In this document: positions 24,123 through 32,542 of the stretch, piece by piece
How positions within the stretch are numbered: position 1 is the stretch's first letter
Layout: every line of letters begins with the position of its first letter
NCBI GenBank assembly: GCA_025936675.1
Contig: JAICSX010000022.1
Coordinates: forward strand, 1 to 34,767
DNA length: 34,767 bases
Origin: Sphingomonas sp.
Lineage (GTDB): Bacteria > Pseudomonadota > Alphaproteobacteria > Sphingomonadales > Sphingomonadaceae
Reading direction: 5' to 3'
Notes under the pieces: generated by a model
What the model was told of the DNA's origin: nothing
The model's database searches: none
The model's input: only the letters and a program-made list of their open reading frames with translations
Position numbers and translations under genes: made by a program

Positions 24123-24598
24123 AGTAGCTTGTCGTGCCCGGGCGGCGTTGCCTCTTTCTCCACGCGTTCGGCGATTTCCGCAAAGTCGCCCGGCTCGCTG
24201 AAGTCCTTGTAGATGCTCGCAAAGCGGATGTAGGCGACATGGTCGAGCGACTTGAGGCCAGCCATCACAGCCTCGCCGATTCGCCCCGAGCGCACCTCGT
24301 CGCCGAGAGTCTCCATCTGCCGCTGAATGCCGCTGACAAGGCGGTCGATCTTTCCAGAGTCGATGTCGCGCTTACGCGTTGCGTGACCGATTGCACGAGC
24401 GAGCTTGTCGCGGTCGAATGGCTCGCGTTTGCCGTCCTTCTTCACGACGGTGAGGTCACGCAGCTGGACTCGTTCGAAGGTGGTGAAGCGCGCTCCGCAG
24501 GCTTCGCACTGGCGGCGACGGCGGATCGCCGCGCCGTCCTCGCTCGGCCGGCTGTCCTTTACCTGGCTATCTTCGTGCGCACAGAAGGGGCAGCGCAT
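24119..24598 (-). CDS. nrdR: Transcriptional repressor NrdR
   Basis: NrdR represses ribonucleotide reductase genes by binding NrdR boxes in response to dATP/ATP. The 159-residue protein has the N-terminal zinc ribbon with C3, C6, C31 and C34 ([20 protein letters not shown] and [16 protein letters not shown]). The ATP-cone domain ([20 protein letters not shown]) runs from about residue 50 to 140. Length and order are standard. It sits between glyA (14 bp upstream) and the TrmJ-type gene, forming the rpiB-glyA-nrdR-trmJ operon-like series; glyA-nrdR adjacency is known in alphaproteobacteria. Confidence 0.97.
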   Translation of the reverse strand: MRCPFCAHEDSQVKDSRPSEDGAAIRRRRQCEACGARFTTFERVQLRDLTVVKKDGKREPFDRDKLARAIGHATRKRDIDSGKIDRLVSGIQRQMETLGDEVRSGRIGEAVMAGLKSLDHVAYIRFASIYKDFSEPGDFAEIAERVEKEATPPGHDKLL

Positions 24599-24612
24599 GT
24601 CCTAGCTGTGCC

Positions 24613-25932
24613 TCACCCCTGGTAGATCGGGAAGCGTGCACACAGCTCACGCACGCGTTCGTTCACAGCCCGCTCGACCGAGCTGTTGTTCTCGAGTCCA
24701 TTGTCTTTGAGGCCGTCGAGAACATCGGCGACCATGTCGGCGATGTCGCGGAACTCGGCCTGGCCAAAGCCGCGCGTGGTCCCAGCGGGCGAGCCGACGC
24801 GGATCCCACTGGTTTTCACCGGCGGCAGCGGGTCGAACGGTACGCCGTTCTTGTTGCAGGTGATGCCGGCGCGCTCGAGGCTTTCGTCTGCGTCCTTCCC
24901 GGTAAGGCCCAGAGGTCGGAGATCGACGAGCGCGACATGCGTGTCCGTCCCTCCGGCGACGAGGTCGGCGCCACGCTCCTTCAGCCTGCCTGCGAGTGTC
25001 TTGGCGTTGGCTATCACCGCCTTGGCATAGGCCTTGAACTCGGGCTGGAGCGCTTCGCCAAATGCGACTGCTTTCGCCGCGATGACGTGCATCAGCGGCC
25101 CGCCTTGCAGTCCAGGGAACACCGCCGAGTTGATCTTCTTCGCAATTTCCTCGTCGTCGGTCAGGACCATGCCGCCGCGTGGGCCGCGCAGCGTTTTATG
25201 CGTCGTCGTGGTCACGACATGGGCGTGGCCGAAAGGCGTCGGGTGCTCGCCCGCGGCGACCAGCCCGGCGAAATGCGCCATGTCGACCATGAAGAGCGCG
25301 CCCACATCATCGCAGATCTGCCGGAATCGCGCGAAGTCGAAGTGGCGAGGGTAAGCCGAGCCGCCGGCGATGATCAGCTTCGGTCGATGCTCCTTCGCCA
25401 GTCGCGCCACCTCGTCGAAATCGACGAGATGATCGTCGCGACGGACGCCGTACTGCACGGCGTTGAACCACTTCCCCGACTGGGCCGGCGGAGCGCCGTG
25501 GGTCAAATGCCCGCCGGCGGCGAGGCTGAGGCCCATGATCGTGTCGCCGGGCTTGAGCAGCGCCAGCATCACCGCGCCATTCGCCTGCGCTCCCGAATGG
25601 GGTTGGACGTTGGCGAAGTTGCAGCCGAACAGCTTCTTCGCGCGCTCGATCGCCAGCGTCTCGACGGCGTCCGAGGGGGCGCAGCCCTGATAGTAGCGGC
25701 GGCCGGGATAACCTTCGGCATATTTGTTGGTGAGGACCGAACCCTGCGCCTCGAGCACGGCCTTGCTGACGATATTCTCTGAGGCGATCAGTTCGATCTG
25801 CGTCTGCTCGCGCCGAAGCTCGGCCCGGATCGCATCGTCGACTGCGGAGTCATTTTGAGCGAGGCCGCTGATAAAGAAACCACTCGGCACGCGGTAACTT
25901 TGGTCGTGGTCGAGGTCGGCGGCAGTGGCCAT
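24613..25932 (-). CDS. glyA: Serine hydroxymethyltransferase
   Basis: GlyA interconverts serine and glycine using tetrahydrofolate and pyridoxal phosphate, the main source of one-carbon units. The 439-residue protein shows [50 protein letters not shown] and the PLP-lysine motif [14 protein letters not shown] with Lys246. ATG 25932 is chosen because the family N-terminus begins here and it overlaps the rpiB stop by one base (TGATG). It is the second gene of the rpiB-glyA-nrdR-trmJ series. An extension upstream inside rpiB is rejected. Confidence 0.97.
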   Translation of the reverse strand: MATAADLDHDQSYRVPSGFFISGLAQNDSAVDDAIRAELRREQTQIELIASENIVSKAVLEAQGSVLTNKYAEGYPGRRYYQGCAPSDAVETLAIERAKKLFGCNFANVQPHSGAQANGAVMLALLKPGDTIMGLSLAAGGHLTHGAPPAQSGKWFNAVQYGVRRDDHLVDFDEVARLAKEHRPKLIIAGGSAYPRHFDFARFRQICDDVGALFMVDMAHFAGLVAAGEHPTPFGHAHVVTTTTHKTLRGPRGGMVLTDDEEIAKKINSAVFPGLQGGPLMHVIAAKAVAFGEALQPEFKAYAKAVIANAKTLAGRLKERGADLVAGGTDTHVALVDLRPLGLTGKDADESLERAGITCNKNGVPFDPLPPVKTSGIRVGSPAGTTRGFGQAEFRDIADMVADVLDGLKDNGLENNSSVERAVNERVRELCARFPIYQG

Positions 25933-26378
25933 CAGTCGCTGTCCTGCATTTGATGTGAAAGTTGGGCGACGCGGCGTTCGTGGCGGCCGCCCGCGAATGC
26001 GGTCGTTAGGAACGTATCGACGCACGCTTTCGCCATGTCGGTGCCAATCAGGCGTCCGCCAAGCGCCAGAACATTGGCGTCGTTGTGCTCGCGGGAAAGC
26101 TGCGCCGACAGGGGGTCACCCACGCGCGCGCAGCGGCACTCGAGGTTTCGATTGACCGCAATCGAGATGCCAATGCCGGAGCCGCAGACCGCGATACCGC
26201 GTTCCGCCTTCCCAAGCGCAACCTCCATCGCGAGCTTCGCTCCATATTCCGGATAATCGACGCTTTCCGGTCCATTGGTGCCGAGATCGGTCACCTGATG
26301 ACCTTGCTCGCGCAGCCACCGCACCAACTCGTCCTTCAGCAGGTAACCGGCATGATCGGCGGCGAGGGCGATGCGCAT
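25932..26378 (-). CDS. rpiB: Ribose-5-phosphate isomerase B
   Basis: RpiB interconverts ribose-5-phosphate and ribulose-5-phosphate in the pentose phosphate pathway. The 148-residue protein begins [18 protein letters not shown]. It contains [11 protein letters not shown], the phosphate-binding and catalytic Cys65 in [15 protein letters not shown], and [15 protein letters not shown] with His98. The C-terminal part binds the partner subunit in the dimer. It is the first gene of the minus-strand series with glyA, nrdR and the trmJ-type gene. The 142 bp upstream, shared with the divergent ATP-grasp gene, must hold its promoter, but I saw no convincing boxes. Confidence 0.96.
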   Translation of the reverse strand: MRIALAADHAGYLLKDELVRWLREQGHQVTDLGTNGPESVDYPEYGAKLAMEVALGKAERGIAVCGSGIGISIAVNRNLECRCARVGDPLSAQLSREHNDANVLALGGRLIGTDMAKACVDTFLTTAFAGGRHERRVAQLSHQMQDSD

Positions 26379-26520
26379 GAGCTTTACCTAGCCTGCAATC
26401 CGGCAGCGCGCCACCGCCCGAAATCTAGAGAAATTGCCGACCAAGAACGCTTTTTATTGGCGGCGCGAATGCAACGCAGTTTAAGGCGTCCCCGCGATTT
26501 CACTCGGCAAAGGACGAACA

Positions 26521-27819
26521 ATGTCGATCGGCCGGCGTTTGGCGGGCGAACTTGAGCGCACCGTCTATGCGGCCGCAGCGCTGCCGATCGCCATTCGCGG
26601 ACCATCCAATGCTCCGACAGCTGCAGCGGCGGAGATACGAGCCGCATTTGCCCGGCAATATTGGCGTCCAGGTTCAGTGACCGAAGCAGTAGAGCTGGTG
26701 GCGGGCATTGCGCTCGCGCCGATCGCCGTCCCGCTTGCGGCCTTGTGGTTCACCGCTCGAAATGGCCGAACCATCCGCAAGCGGGAGGGGAAGAGTCTCA
26801 GCGGACAATTCGTCGAGCAGCTTCGCCTTTACGCCGCGGCCGGCATCGTCGGCCCATGGTATTACATCCTCTCACTTCATCGTGACGGATTCCGCAGGGC
26901 ACCCACTTTCCTCCAGCGCTGCGAGACCAAGCGGGGAATCTATGCCCTGCTGCGCGAGAAGAATGGCTCGCCGCTCGGTGAGAAGCGCCTCTTTGCCGAA
27001 CGCTGCGAAGCTGCCGGCGTAAGCTGCGTGGCCTGCGAGATGGTCGTCGATGGCGCGGACCCGCAATCCGGTGCTTTGCCCGACTGCGACCTTTTCGTGA
27101 AGCCGTTGACCGGGTCGGGCGGCAAAGGAGCGGAGCGATGGGATCGGATCGGGCCGAAGACGTGGTCCGACGGTTCGCTCCGACTGGGCGAGCATGAACT
27201 GATTGGACGCTTATCGGGGAAGCGCCGGCCGATGATTGTCCAGAAGCGAGTCCGTCCGCATCACGCCCTGCTGCCGCTGACTTCCGGCGCGACCCCCACT
27301 GTCCGGGCGCTGACGATGATCGACGAACGTGGCGAACCGGAGCTCGTCGCCGCGGTTTTTCGGATGTCATTCGGCGCCAACCGGACTGTCGACAACATCC
27401 ATGCCGGCGGCCTCGCCTGCCGGGTGTCGATCCAAGAGGGCCGCCTTGGGATTGCGAGCGATCTCGGATCGGATGCCCGCCTCGGTTGGGTGGCCGAGCA
27501 CCCGACAACGGGAGCACGCATAGAAGGAACGCGCTTGCCTTACTGGACTGAGGTCAAGGAGCTCGCAGTCCGCGCCCACCGGCTCTTTGCCGACCGTCTG
27601 CTCGTCGGTTGGGACATCGCCGTCACGGACGATGGGCCGACAATCATCGAAGGCAATCGTGGACCCGACATGGATTTGATGCAGCGCTTCATGGAAATCG
27701 GCTTTTGTGATCACCGGCTCGGCGAATTGATCGCGTGGCACTTGCGCGCCCGCGGCTATGTGCCCGGCACGGAAGGGACCGCCGCGCCCAGATCAATGCT
27801 CCGAGTGGATACCCAATAA
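26521..27819 (+). CDS. Sugar-transfer-associated ATP-grasp domain protein
   Basis: The 432-residue protein belongs to the ATP-grasp group often annotated as sugar-transfer associated, found near polysaccharide genes; the reaction is unknown. The N-terminal part has one hydrophobic segment (about residues 57-77) and basic residues, which may anchor it to the membrane. ATP-grasp features are the nucleotide-loop segment LFVKPLTGSGGKGAERW (191-207), VQKRVRPHHALLPLTSG, TVRALTM, and the metal-ligand block GWDIAVTDDGPTIIEGNRG (from 363). ATG 26521 has AAAGGA 6 bp upstream. It is separate from the main polysaccharide locus. Its 3' end overlaps the convergent oxygenase-like gene by 27 bp. Confidence 0.83.
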   Translation: MSIGRRLAGELERTVYAAAALPIAIRGPSNAPTAAAAEIRAAFARQYWRPGSVTEAVELVAGIALAPIAVPLAALWFTARNGRTIRKREGKSLSGQFVEQLRLYAAAGIVGPWYYILSLHRDGFRRAPTFLQRCETKRGIYALLREKNGSPLGEKRLFAERCEAAGVSCVACEMVVDGADPQSGALPDCDLFVKPLTGSGGKGAERWDRIGPKTWSDGSLRLGEHELIGRLSGKRRPMIVQKRVRPHHALLPLTSGATPTVRALTMIDERGEPELVAAVFRMSFGANRTVDNIHAGGLACRVSIQEGRLGIASDLGSDARLGWVAEHPTTGARIEGTRLPYWTEVKELAVRAHRLFADRLLVGWDIAVTDDGPTIIEGNRGPDMDLMQRFMEIGFCDHRLGELIAWHLRARGYVPGTEGTAAPRSMLRVDTQ

Positions 27820-28581
27820 AAGCAGGGCTCGGCGCGCCATCCAGTAGAGACGCCGGCCGAAGGTGTCGGCGACATAATAAGTCACCATCATCGAGACCCG
27901 CTCACCGTCCTTCGACGTGGTCGTGGCGGCGCTGTGCCAGCTTTTCGTCAGCGATACCGGAAATGCATATCCGCTCGACGGCATGAAGGGCATTTGGGTT
28001 ATCCGTTCGGCGCCCGGTCCAGTGTCGCTCTCGTGGAAGATCGTGCCGACGTGCCGCTGCGAAGAGTCGCTCGGCAAATAGAACTGAACCGTGATCGCCT
28101 TTTTCTTGACGTCGCTGTGGATGCCGATCCGATAGCCGGGTTGGTCGCGGAGCAGGATCGGGATGGGATACATACCGATCTTCTCGGCGGGCTTGCCGAA
28201 CCGTTCTTCCAGCGCGCGCCGGAACTTGCGCTTGAACGCCAGCTCCAGCTCTTTCGAGCAAAGCGCCTTCGCGACGGGCATCCAGGCCCCGCGCTGGTCA
28301 CGCGGCAGCTTCCGGAGCAGCTCGGGATAGAGATACATCCTGAGGCGCGTACTGCTGCCATCTACGCGCATCGCGTCCCGATGCACGAGGTCATGGTAGA
28401 AGCGCAGGTCAGGCATCGCCGCGAGCAGCGCCTCATAAGTGGCCGGATCGAGCACGTGCTCCATGCAGATATGGTCGAACGGCTTCTTCTTGAGCTTGGC
28501 GCGATCAACCGCGGCGACGAATTGGTTCTCGACCGAGGCAGAGCCAGGCGATCGCGTTTTGATGCTCTTCTGGACGTTCAT
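27793..28581 (-). CDS. 2OG-Fe(II) oxygenase-like protein
   Basis: This 262-residue protein carries the iron-binding facial triad of 2-oxoglutarate-dependent dioxygenases: His155 and Asp157 in GYRIGIHSDVKKK, and His216 in TKSWHSAAT. Arg228 (GERVSMMV), about 12 residues later, is placed to bind 2-oxoglutarate. The jelly-roll strands TVQFYLPSD and GTIFHESD lie between. Substrate is unknown; relatives hydroxylate proteins, small molecules or sugar-linked lipids. The basic N-terminus and hydrophobic C-terminal segment (RALLLLG) may affect location. It starts 2 bp after the hemA stop on the same strand, so it is probably transcribed with hemA, and its end overlaps the convergent ATP-grasp gene by 27 bp. 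Confidence 0.78.
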   Translation of the reverse strand: MNVQKSIKTRSPGSASVENQFVAAVDRAKLKKKPFDHICMEHVLDPATYEALLAAMPDLRFYHDLVHRDAMRVDGSSTRLRMYLYPELLRKLPRDQRGAWMPVAKALCSKELELAFKRKFRRALEERFGKPAEKIGMYPIPILLRDQPGYRIGIHSDVKKKAITVQFYLPSDSSQRHVGTIFHESDTGPGAERITQMPFMPSSGYAFPVSLTKSWHSAATTTSKDGERVSMMVTYYVADTFGRRLYWMARRALLLLGIHSEH

Positions 28582-28583
28582 GG

Positions 28584-29795
28584 CTAGGCGGCGGCGCGCA
28601 GCTCCAGACGGTCCCAGATCTCGAGCAACGCCGTAACTAGCTCATCCATCATGTCGGCGGTATGGAGCGGGCCCGGCGTGAACCGAAGGCGCTCGGCACC
28701 GCGCGGGACGGTCGGGAAGTTGATCGGCTGGACGTAGAGCCCGTATTCGGCAAGCAGGACGTCGCTGATCTTCTTCGCCTTGACCGGGCATCCGACGAGC
28801 AACGGCACAATGTGCGTTTCGCTCGGCATCTGCGGCAGGCCGGCGGCGGCGAATTTCGCCTTCAGCATGGCGGCCGCTTCCTGCTGCGCGCGGCGCTCGT
28901 CGGCCGATTGCTTGAGGTGGCGGACGCTGGCGAGCGCACCGGCAACCAGGACCGGCGACAGTGAGGTCGTGAAAATGAAGCCCGGCGCATAGCTTCGGAT
29001 GCAGTCGATGATCGTCTGGCTCGACGCGATGTAGCCGCCCATCACGCCGTAGGCCTTGCCGAGCGTTCCCTCGATGATAGTCAGCCGGTGGGCGACCGCG
29101 TCGCGCTCGGAAATGCCGCCACCCTGGTCGCCGTACATGCCGACGGCATGAACCTCGTCTAGATAGGTGAGCGCGCTATATTTGTCGGCGAGGTCGCAAA
29201 TCGCACTAATTGGCGCGATGTCCGCGTCCATCGAATAGACGCTCTCGAACGCGATGAGCTTCGGCGTATCGGGATCCGCGGCGGCAAGCAACTCCTCGAG
29301 ATGCTCGAGATCGTTGTGCCGGAACACGCGCTTCTCGCAGCCCGAGCTCTTGATGCCCGCGATCATCGAAGCGTGATTGAGCTCGTCCGAGAAGATGATG
29401 CAGCCCGGGAGCAGACGACCGACAGTCGACAGCGCGGCTTCGTTCGACACATAGCCGGAGGTGAAAAGGAGCGCGCCTTCCTTGTCGTGAAGAGAAGCAA
29501 GCTCCGCCTCCAGCTCCGTATGGTAATGCGTGTTGCCGCTGATGTTGCGCGTGCCGCCCGAGCCGGCGCCGACTTCATGAAGCGCTTCTTCCATCGCTGC
29601 AACGACCGAGGGGTGCTGGCCCATTCCGAGATAATCGTTGGAGCACCAGACGGTGATGGGCTTGGGTCCGTTGCCCCCAAAGCAGTGCGCGTTCGGGAAG
29701 CTGCCCTTGGTGCGCAGGATGTCGATGAATACGCGATAGCGGCCCTCGTCGTGAAGGCGCTCGATCGCGGACTTGAAGATACGGTCGTAATCCAT
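28584..29795 (-). CDS. hemA: 5-aminolevulinate synthase
   Basis: ALAS condenses glycine and succinyl-CoA to 5-aminolevulinate, the first step of haem synthesis in alphaproteobacteria (the C4 pathway). The 403-residue protein shows [63 protein letters not shown] and the PLP-lysine motif [13 protein letters not shown] with Lys247. Length and start (ATG 29795) match the family. It needs glycine, which glyA in the same window can supply. A palindrome lies about 110 bp upstream, next to the murI stop, and could be a regulatory site. Confidence 0.97.
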   Translation of the reverse strand: MDYDRIFKSAIERLHDEGRYRVFIDILRTKGSFPNAHCFGGNGPKPITVWCSNDYLGMGQHPSVVAAMEEALHEVGAGSGGTRNISGNTHYHTELEAELASLHDKEGALLFTSGYVSNEAALSTVGRLLPGCIIFSDELNHASMIAGIKSSGCEKRVFRHNDLEHLEELLAAADPDTPKLIAFESVYSMDADIAPISAICDLADKYSALTYLDEVHAVGMYGDQGGGISERDAVAHRLTIIEGTLGKAYGVMGGYIASSQTIIDCIRSYAPGFIFTTSLSPVLVAGALASVRHLKQSADERRAQQEAAAMLKAKFAAAGLPQMPSETHIVPLLVGCPVKAKKISDVLLAEYGLYVQPINFPTVPRGAERLRFTPGPLHTADMMDELVTALLEIWDRLELRAAA

Positions 29796-29897
29796 GGCTC
29801 AACTGCTTACTCGAGAGCGGCAAGGCGCCGGCTAAGGGATTTCCCCTAAATCTCCTCGATGGGCAGCGCAATTAACCGCGGTCAGGAGCGAATTCCA

Positions 29898-29914
29898 TTG
29901 CGAACGACTCGCAA
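29898..29914. promoter_or_regulatory. Palindrome between murI and hemA (possible regulator site)
   Basis: TTGCGA-N5-TCGCAA is a perfect 6-bp inverted repeat that directly abuts the murI stop and lies about 103 bp upstream of the hemA start. The form recalls Fur-type sites of the GCGAAT...ATTCGC kind. It could also be a weak hairpin after murI, but no T-run follows on the minus strand. This is inference. Confidence 0.35.
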
Positions 29915-30703
29915 CTAAAGACTCTTGACCTCGGTCAGCCCGTAAGACGCGAGCGCTGGAAAAAGCGATCGCGGCATGGGCCCTGTAAATATCGCAACAC
30001 CTGACGGCGCTTCGGCAGGCCATGTTTGCCCTTGCGTAAGATAGTCGATTCGGCGGGCAATGCCCGCGCCGCCATCGACATAGGAAATACCCGGGAAGGC
30101 GGCGCGAAGCTCGTCCTCGAGCAAGGGAAAATGCGTGCAGGCGAGGACCACGGTGTCGATGTTGCTGCCCTGAGGCGCGTCGAACATCGGCTGGGCAGCG
30201 GAGCGCACAGCGTTGATGCTCAAGTCGTCCCCTCTGAGCTTGGCTTCGGCGAGCTCGACCAGCTCTGGCGAGCCGTAACGGATGATCGTGCAGTCAGAGG
30301 CGAAGCGTGAAGCCAGATCCTCGACATAGCGCTGGCGCACCGTCGCCTCTGTACCGAGTACGCCGATCACGCGGCTTTTCGAGATTTCGGCGGCGGGCTT
30401 GATCGCCGGAACGGTCCCGACGACCGGAAGGTCAAGCGCCGATCGCACATGATCGAGGGCAATGGTGGAGGCGGTGTTGCAGGCAATCACAGCGAGCCTC
30501 GGATGAAATCGTTCGACGAGCCGCCCGAGCAGTGCGGGGATGCGGCTCGCGAGCTCCGCATCGCTCTTTCTGCCGTAGGGGAAGCCTGCGCTGTCTGCGG
30601 CATAGACGATCGGTGCGGTCGGCAGGAGCGCGCGCGTGGGTCCGAGCACCGACAATCCGCCGACGCCGGAATCGAAGAAGAGGATTGGAGCGTTCGGATC
30701 CAC
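29915..30703 (-). CDS. murI: Glutamate racemase
   Basis: MurI makes D-glutamate for peptidoglycan. The 262-residue protein begins ILFFDSGVGGLSVLG. It has ADSAGFPYGRKSD, the first catalytic cysteine Cys75 in IACNTASTIAL, a central VGTVPAIKPAA, and the second, Cys189, in LACTHFPLL. Both catalytic cysteines are present, unlike the other racemase-family gene at 1179-1895. The start is GTG 30703. It is divergent from plsY across about 70 bp and is followed after 119 bp by hemA on the same strand. Confidence 0.96.
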   Translation of the reverse strand: MDPNAPILFFDSGVGGLSVLGPTRALLPTAPIVYAADSAGFPYGRKSDAELASRIPALLGRLVERFHPRLAVIACNTASTIALDHVRSALDLPVVGTVPAIKPAAEISKSRVIGVLGTEATVRQRYVEDLASRFASDCTIIRYGSPELVELAEAKLRGDDLSINAVRSAAQPMFDAPQGSNIDTVVLACTHFPLLEDELRAAFPGISYVDGGAGIARRIDYLTQGQTWPAEAPSGVAIFTGPMPRSLFPALASYGLTEVKSL

Positions 30704-30774
30704 AGCCGCTCTGTGGCGTGCCGATGCAAGCGCCGCAAGTTGCGCCGCCGTTCTCGTTTGCTACTCACCCTGCA

Positions 30775-31374
30775 ATGACCCGCGAGATGCTCCTGGCTTT
30801 GGCGCTCGGCTATCTGTTCGGGTCGATTCCGTTTGGGCTGATCCTCGCTCGGCTGGGCGGGAAGGGAGACATTCGCCGCATCGGCTCCGGCAACATCGGC
30901 GCCACCAACGTGCTGAGGACTGGGAGCAAGTGGCTTGCCGCCCTCACGCTGATCCTTGACTGCCTCAAGGCAACTGCTGCCATCGTCATCGCACAGCTGG
31001 TGTTCGGTCCTGGAACACAAGCGTTCGCCGCGGCTGGAGCATTCGTCGGGCACCTCTATCCGATCTGGCTCGGCTTTCGCGGCGGCAAGGGTGTCGCGAC
31101 GCTTCTCGGAATATTAATTGCGCTGCTCTGGCCCGCAGCGCTGGTTTACGCTGCCGTCTGGATCATCTTGCTGCTGACGCTCCGAATCTCGTCGCTCGCT
31201 GGAATGACAGCTGTCGTGACTGCGCCGATCGTCGCTGCGACGCTTCATTCGCCTTACTTTTTGATGCTGCTCGGTTTCGCCGTTCTCGTTTTGTGGAAGC
31301 ACCGCGAGAACATTCTTCGCCTCACGAAAGGAACCGAGCCACGAATAGGATCGAAGACCTCGTCGACCGCCTGA
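30775..31374 (+). CDS. plsY: Glycerol-3-phosphate acyltransferase PlsY
   Basis: PlsY acylates glycerol-3-phosphate at the inner membrane using acyl-phosphate, the first step of phospholipid synthesis. The 199-residue protein has several membrane helices and the conserved loops GSIPFGLILARL, IGSGNIGATNVLR, LGFRGGKGVATLLG and WKHRENILRLTKGTEPR. ATG 30775 places the first helix right at the N-terminus; an in-frame ATG at 30724 would add 17 residues and cannot be excluded. It heads a plsY-dprA-topA series, an arrangement common in alphaproteobacteria. Its 3' end probably overlaps dprA. Confidence 0.95.
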   Translation: MTREMLLALALGYLFGSIPFGLILARLGGKGDIRRIGSGNIGATNVLRTGSKWLAALTLILDCLKATAAIVIAQLVFGPGTQAFAAAGAFVGHLYPIWLGFRGGKGVATLLGILIALLWPAALVYAAVWIILLLTLRISSLAGMTAVVTAPIVAATLHSPYFLMLLGFAVLVLWKHRENILRLTKGTEPRIGSKTSSTA

Positions 31375-32429
31375 GATTGCTGCGTACGCCGGGCATCGGG
31401 CCTGTCACCTATCGCCAGCTGATTGCACGCTTCGGCACGCCAGCGGCTGCGCTTGCTGCAGTTCCTGATCTTGCGCGTCGAGGCGGTGGCAAGCCGCCGG
31501 CTATGAGGACCATTGGCGATGCCGAGCGAGAGATCGCCAAGGTAGAGAAGCTTGGCGCTAAGTGGCTGACTCTTCGCCAAGGGCTTTACCCGCCGCTTCT
31601 CTCGGAGCTGGAGGATGCTCCGCCATTGCTTATCGCAAAGGGCAATCTCAACCTTCTTGATCGCCAGGCCGTGTCGATCGTCGGCGCCCGCAACGCCTCG
31701 GCTGCCGCTTGTCGGTTCGCGCGCGGTCTCGCGCATGATCTCGGGCAGCAAGAGCTTGTCGTGGTCTCCGGCCTCGCTCGCGGCATCGACAGCGCAGCCC
31801 ACGACGGAGCCGTGGAAAGCGGTACCATCGGCGTGATCGCAGGCGGGATCGACATCTTCTACCCTCCCGAGAACGAGCCGAGGCAGAGGGATCTCTACGA
31901 ACGCGGGCTGGTGCTCGCGGAAATGCCGCCCGGCACCGAGCCGCGCGCGCGGCACTTCCCGTACCGCAACCGGATCATCGCCGGGATGAGCAGCGGTACC
32001 GTAGTCGTCGAAGCCGCACCACGATCAGGGTCGCTGATCACGGCCCGTCTCGCCGCCGAGGCGGGGAGGGAAGTGATGGCGGTGCCGGGCTCGCCGCTCG
32101 ACCCGCGGGCGCAGGGCTGCAATCAGCTGATCCGCGACGGCGCCACGCTGGTGCAGAATGCTGCCGACGTCGTCGAGGCGATCCGGCCTTTTGGCAACCG
32201 GGTGCAGTCGGCACGAAGCGATTACGAGCTTCCACATGAAGAGATGAACGGCGACGATGCTCTCTCGCTCGTCGAAAGCTTGCTAGGTCCGTCACCCGTG
32301 CCTGTCGACGAGATCATACGGCTGTCCGGCGCCTCTTCGGGTTCGGTGCAAATGGCGCTGCTCGAGCTGGACCTCGCTGGACGGCTTGATCGCCATGCTA
32401 GCGGAAAGGTGAGCCTCAAAGTAGCTTAA
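31293..32429 (+). CDS. dprA: DNA-processing protein DprA (start uncertain)
   Basis: DprA binds incoming single-stranded DNA and loads RecA during natural transformation. The protein has an N-terminal helical segment (RLRLLRTPGIGPVTYRQL), then the Rossmann-like core with VSIVGARNAS, VVSGLARGIDSAAHDGA, GVIAGGIDIFYPPEN and RNRIIAGMSSGTVVVEA. A C-terminal winged-helix part (SLVESLLGPSPVPVDEI) follows. The only canonical start before the conserved N-terminus is GTG 31293, which overlaps plsY by 82 bp and has no ribosome site. AAGGAA at 31327-31332 would suit a start near 31341-31350, but only ACG, AAT, AGG and ATC codons are there. Length from GTG is 378 residues. Confidence 0.92.
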   Translation: MEAPREHSSPHERNRATNRIEDLVDRLRLLRTPGIGPVTYRQLIARFGTPAAALAAVPDLARRGGGKPPAMRTIGDAEREIAKVEKLGAKWLTLRQGLYPPLLSELEDAPPLLIAKGNLNLLDRQAVSIVGARNASAAACRFARGLAHDLGQQELVVVSGLARGIDSAAHDGAVESGTIGVIAGGIDIFYPPENEPRQRDLYERGLVLAEMPPGTEPRARHFPYRNRIIAGMSSGTVVVEAAPRSGSLITARLAAEAGREVMAVPGSPLDPRAQGCNQLIRDGATLVQNAADVVEAIRPFGNRVQSARSDYELPHEEMNGDDALSLVESLLGPSPVPVDEIIRLSGASSGSVQMALLELDLAGRLDRHASGKVSLKVA

Positions 32430-32516
32430 CGCGTCTCACTCTGTGGCATGCGATGCGGTCGCTTTACATCTTTAGTCTGCTTGACGGTTCAAATATCAGC
32501 CGCCGACCATCGCGCG

Positions 32517-32526
32517 TACGTACGTA
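32517..32526. repeat. TACG tandem palindrome before topA
   Basis: TACGTACGTA is a self-complementary 10-bp run immediately upstream of the topA ribosome site, within a 113-bp intergenic region after dprA. I see no clear promoter boxes in that region. The run may be chance, or a small binding site or hairpin. Confidence 0.35.
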
Positions 32527-32542
32527 AAGGGAATGCACTTCA

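Noticed and set aside
24937..25782. A 281-codon plus-strand frame over glyA
   Set aside because: Antisense to glyA, whose catalytic lysine and all conserved blocks are intact on the minus strand.
30532..30774. Upstream extension of plsY
   Set aside because: The extension is antisense to murI and adds residues unlike PlsY; ATG 30775 gives a normal first membrane helix.
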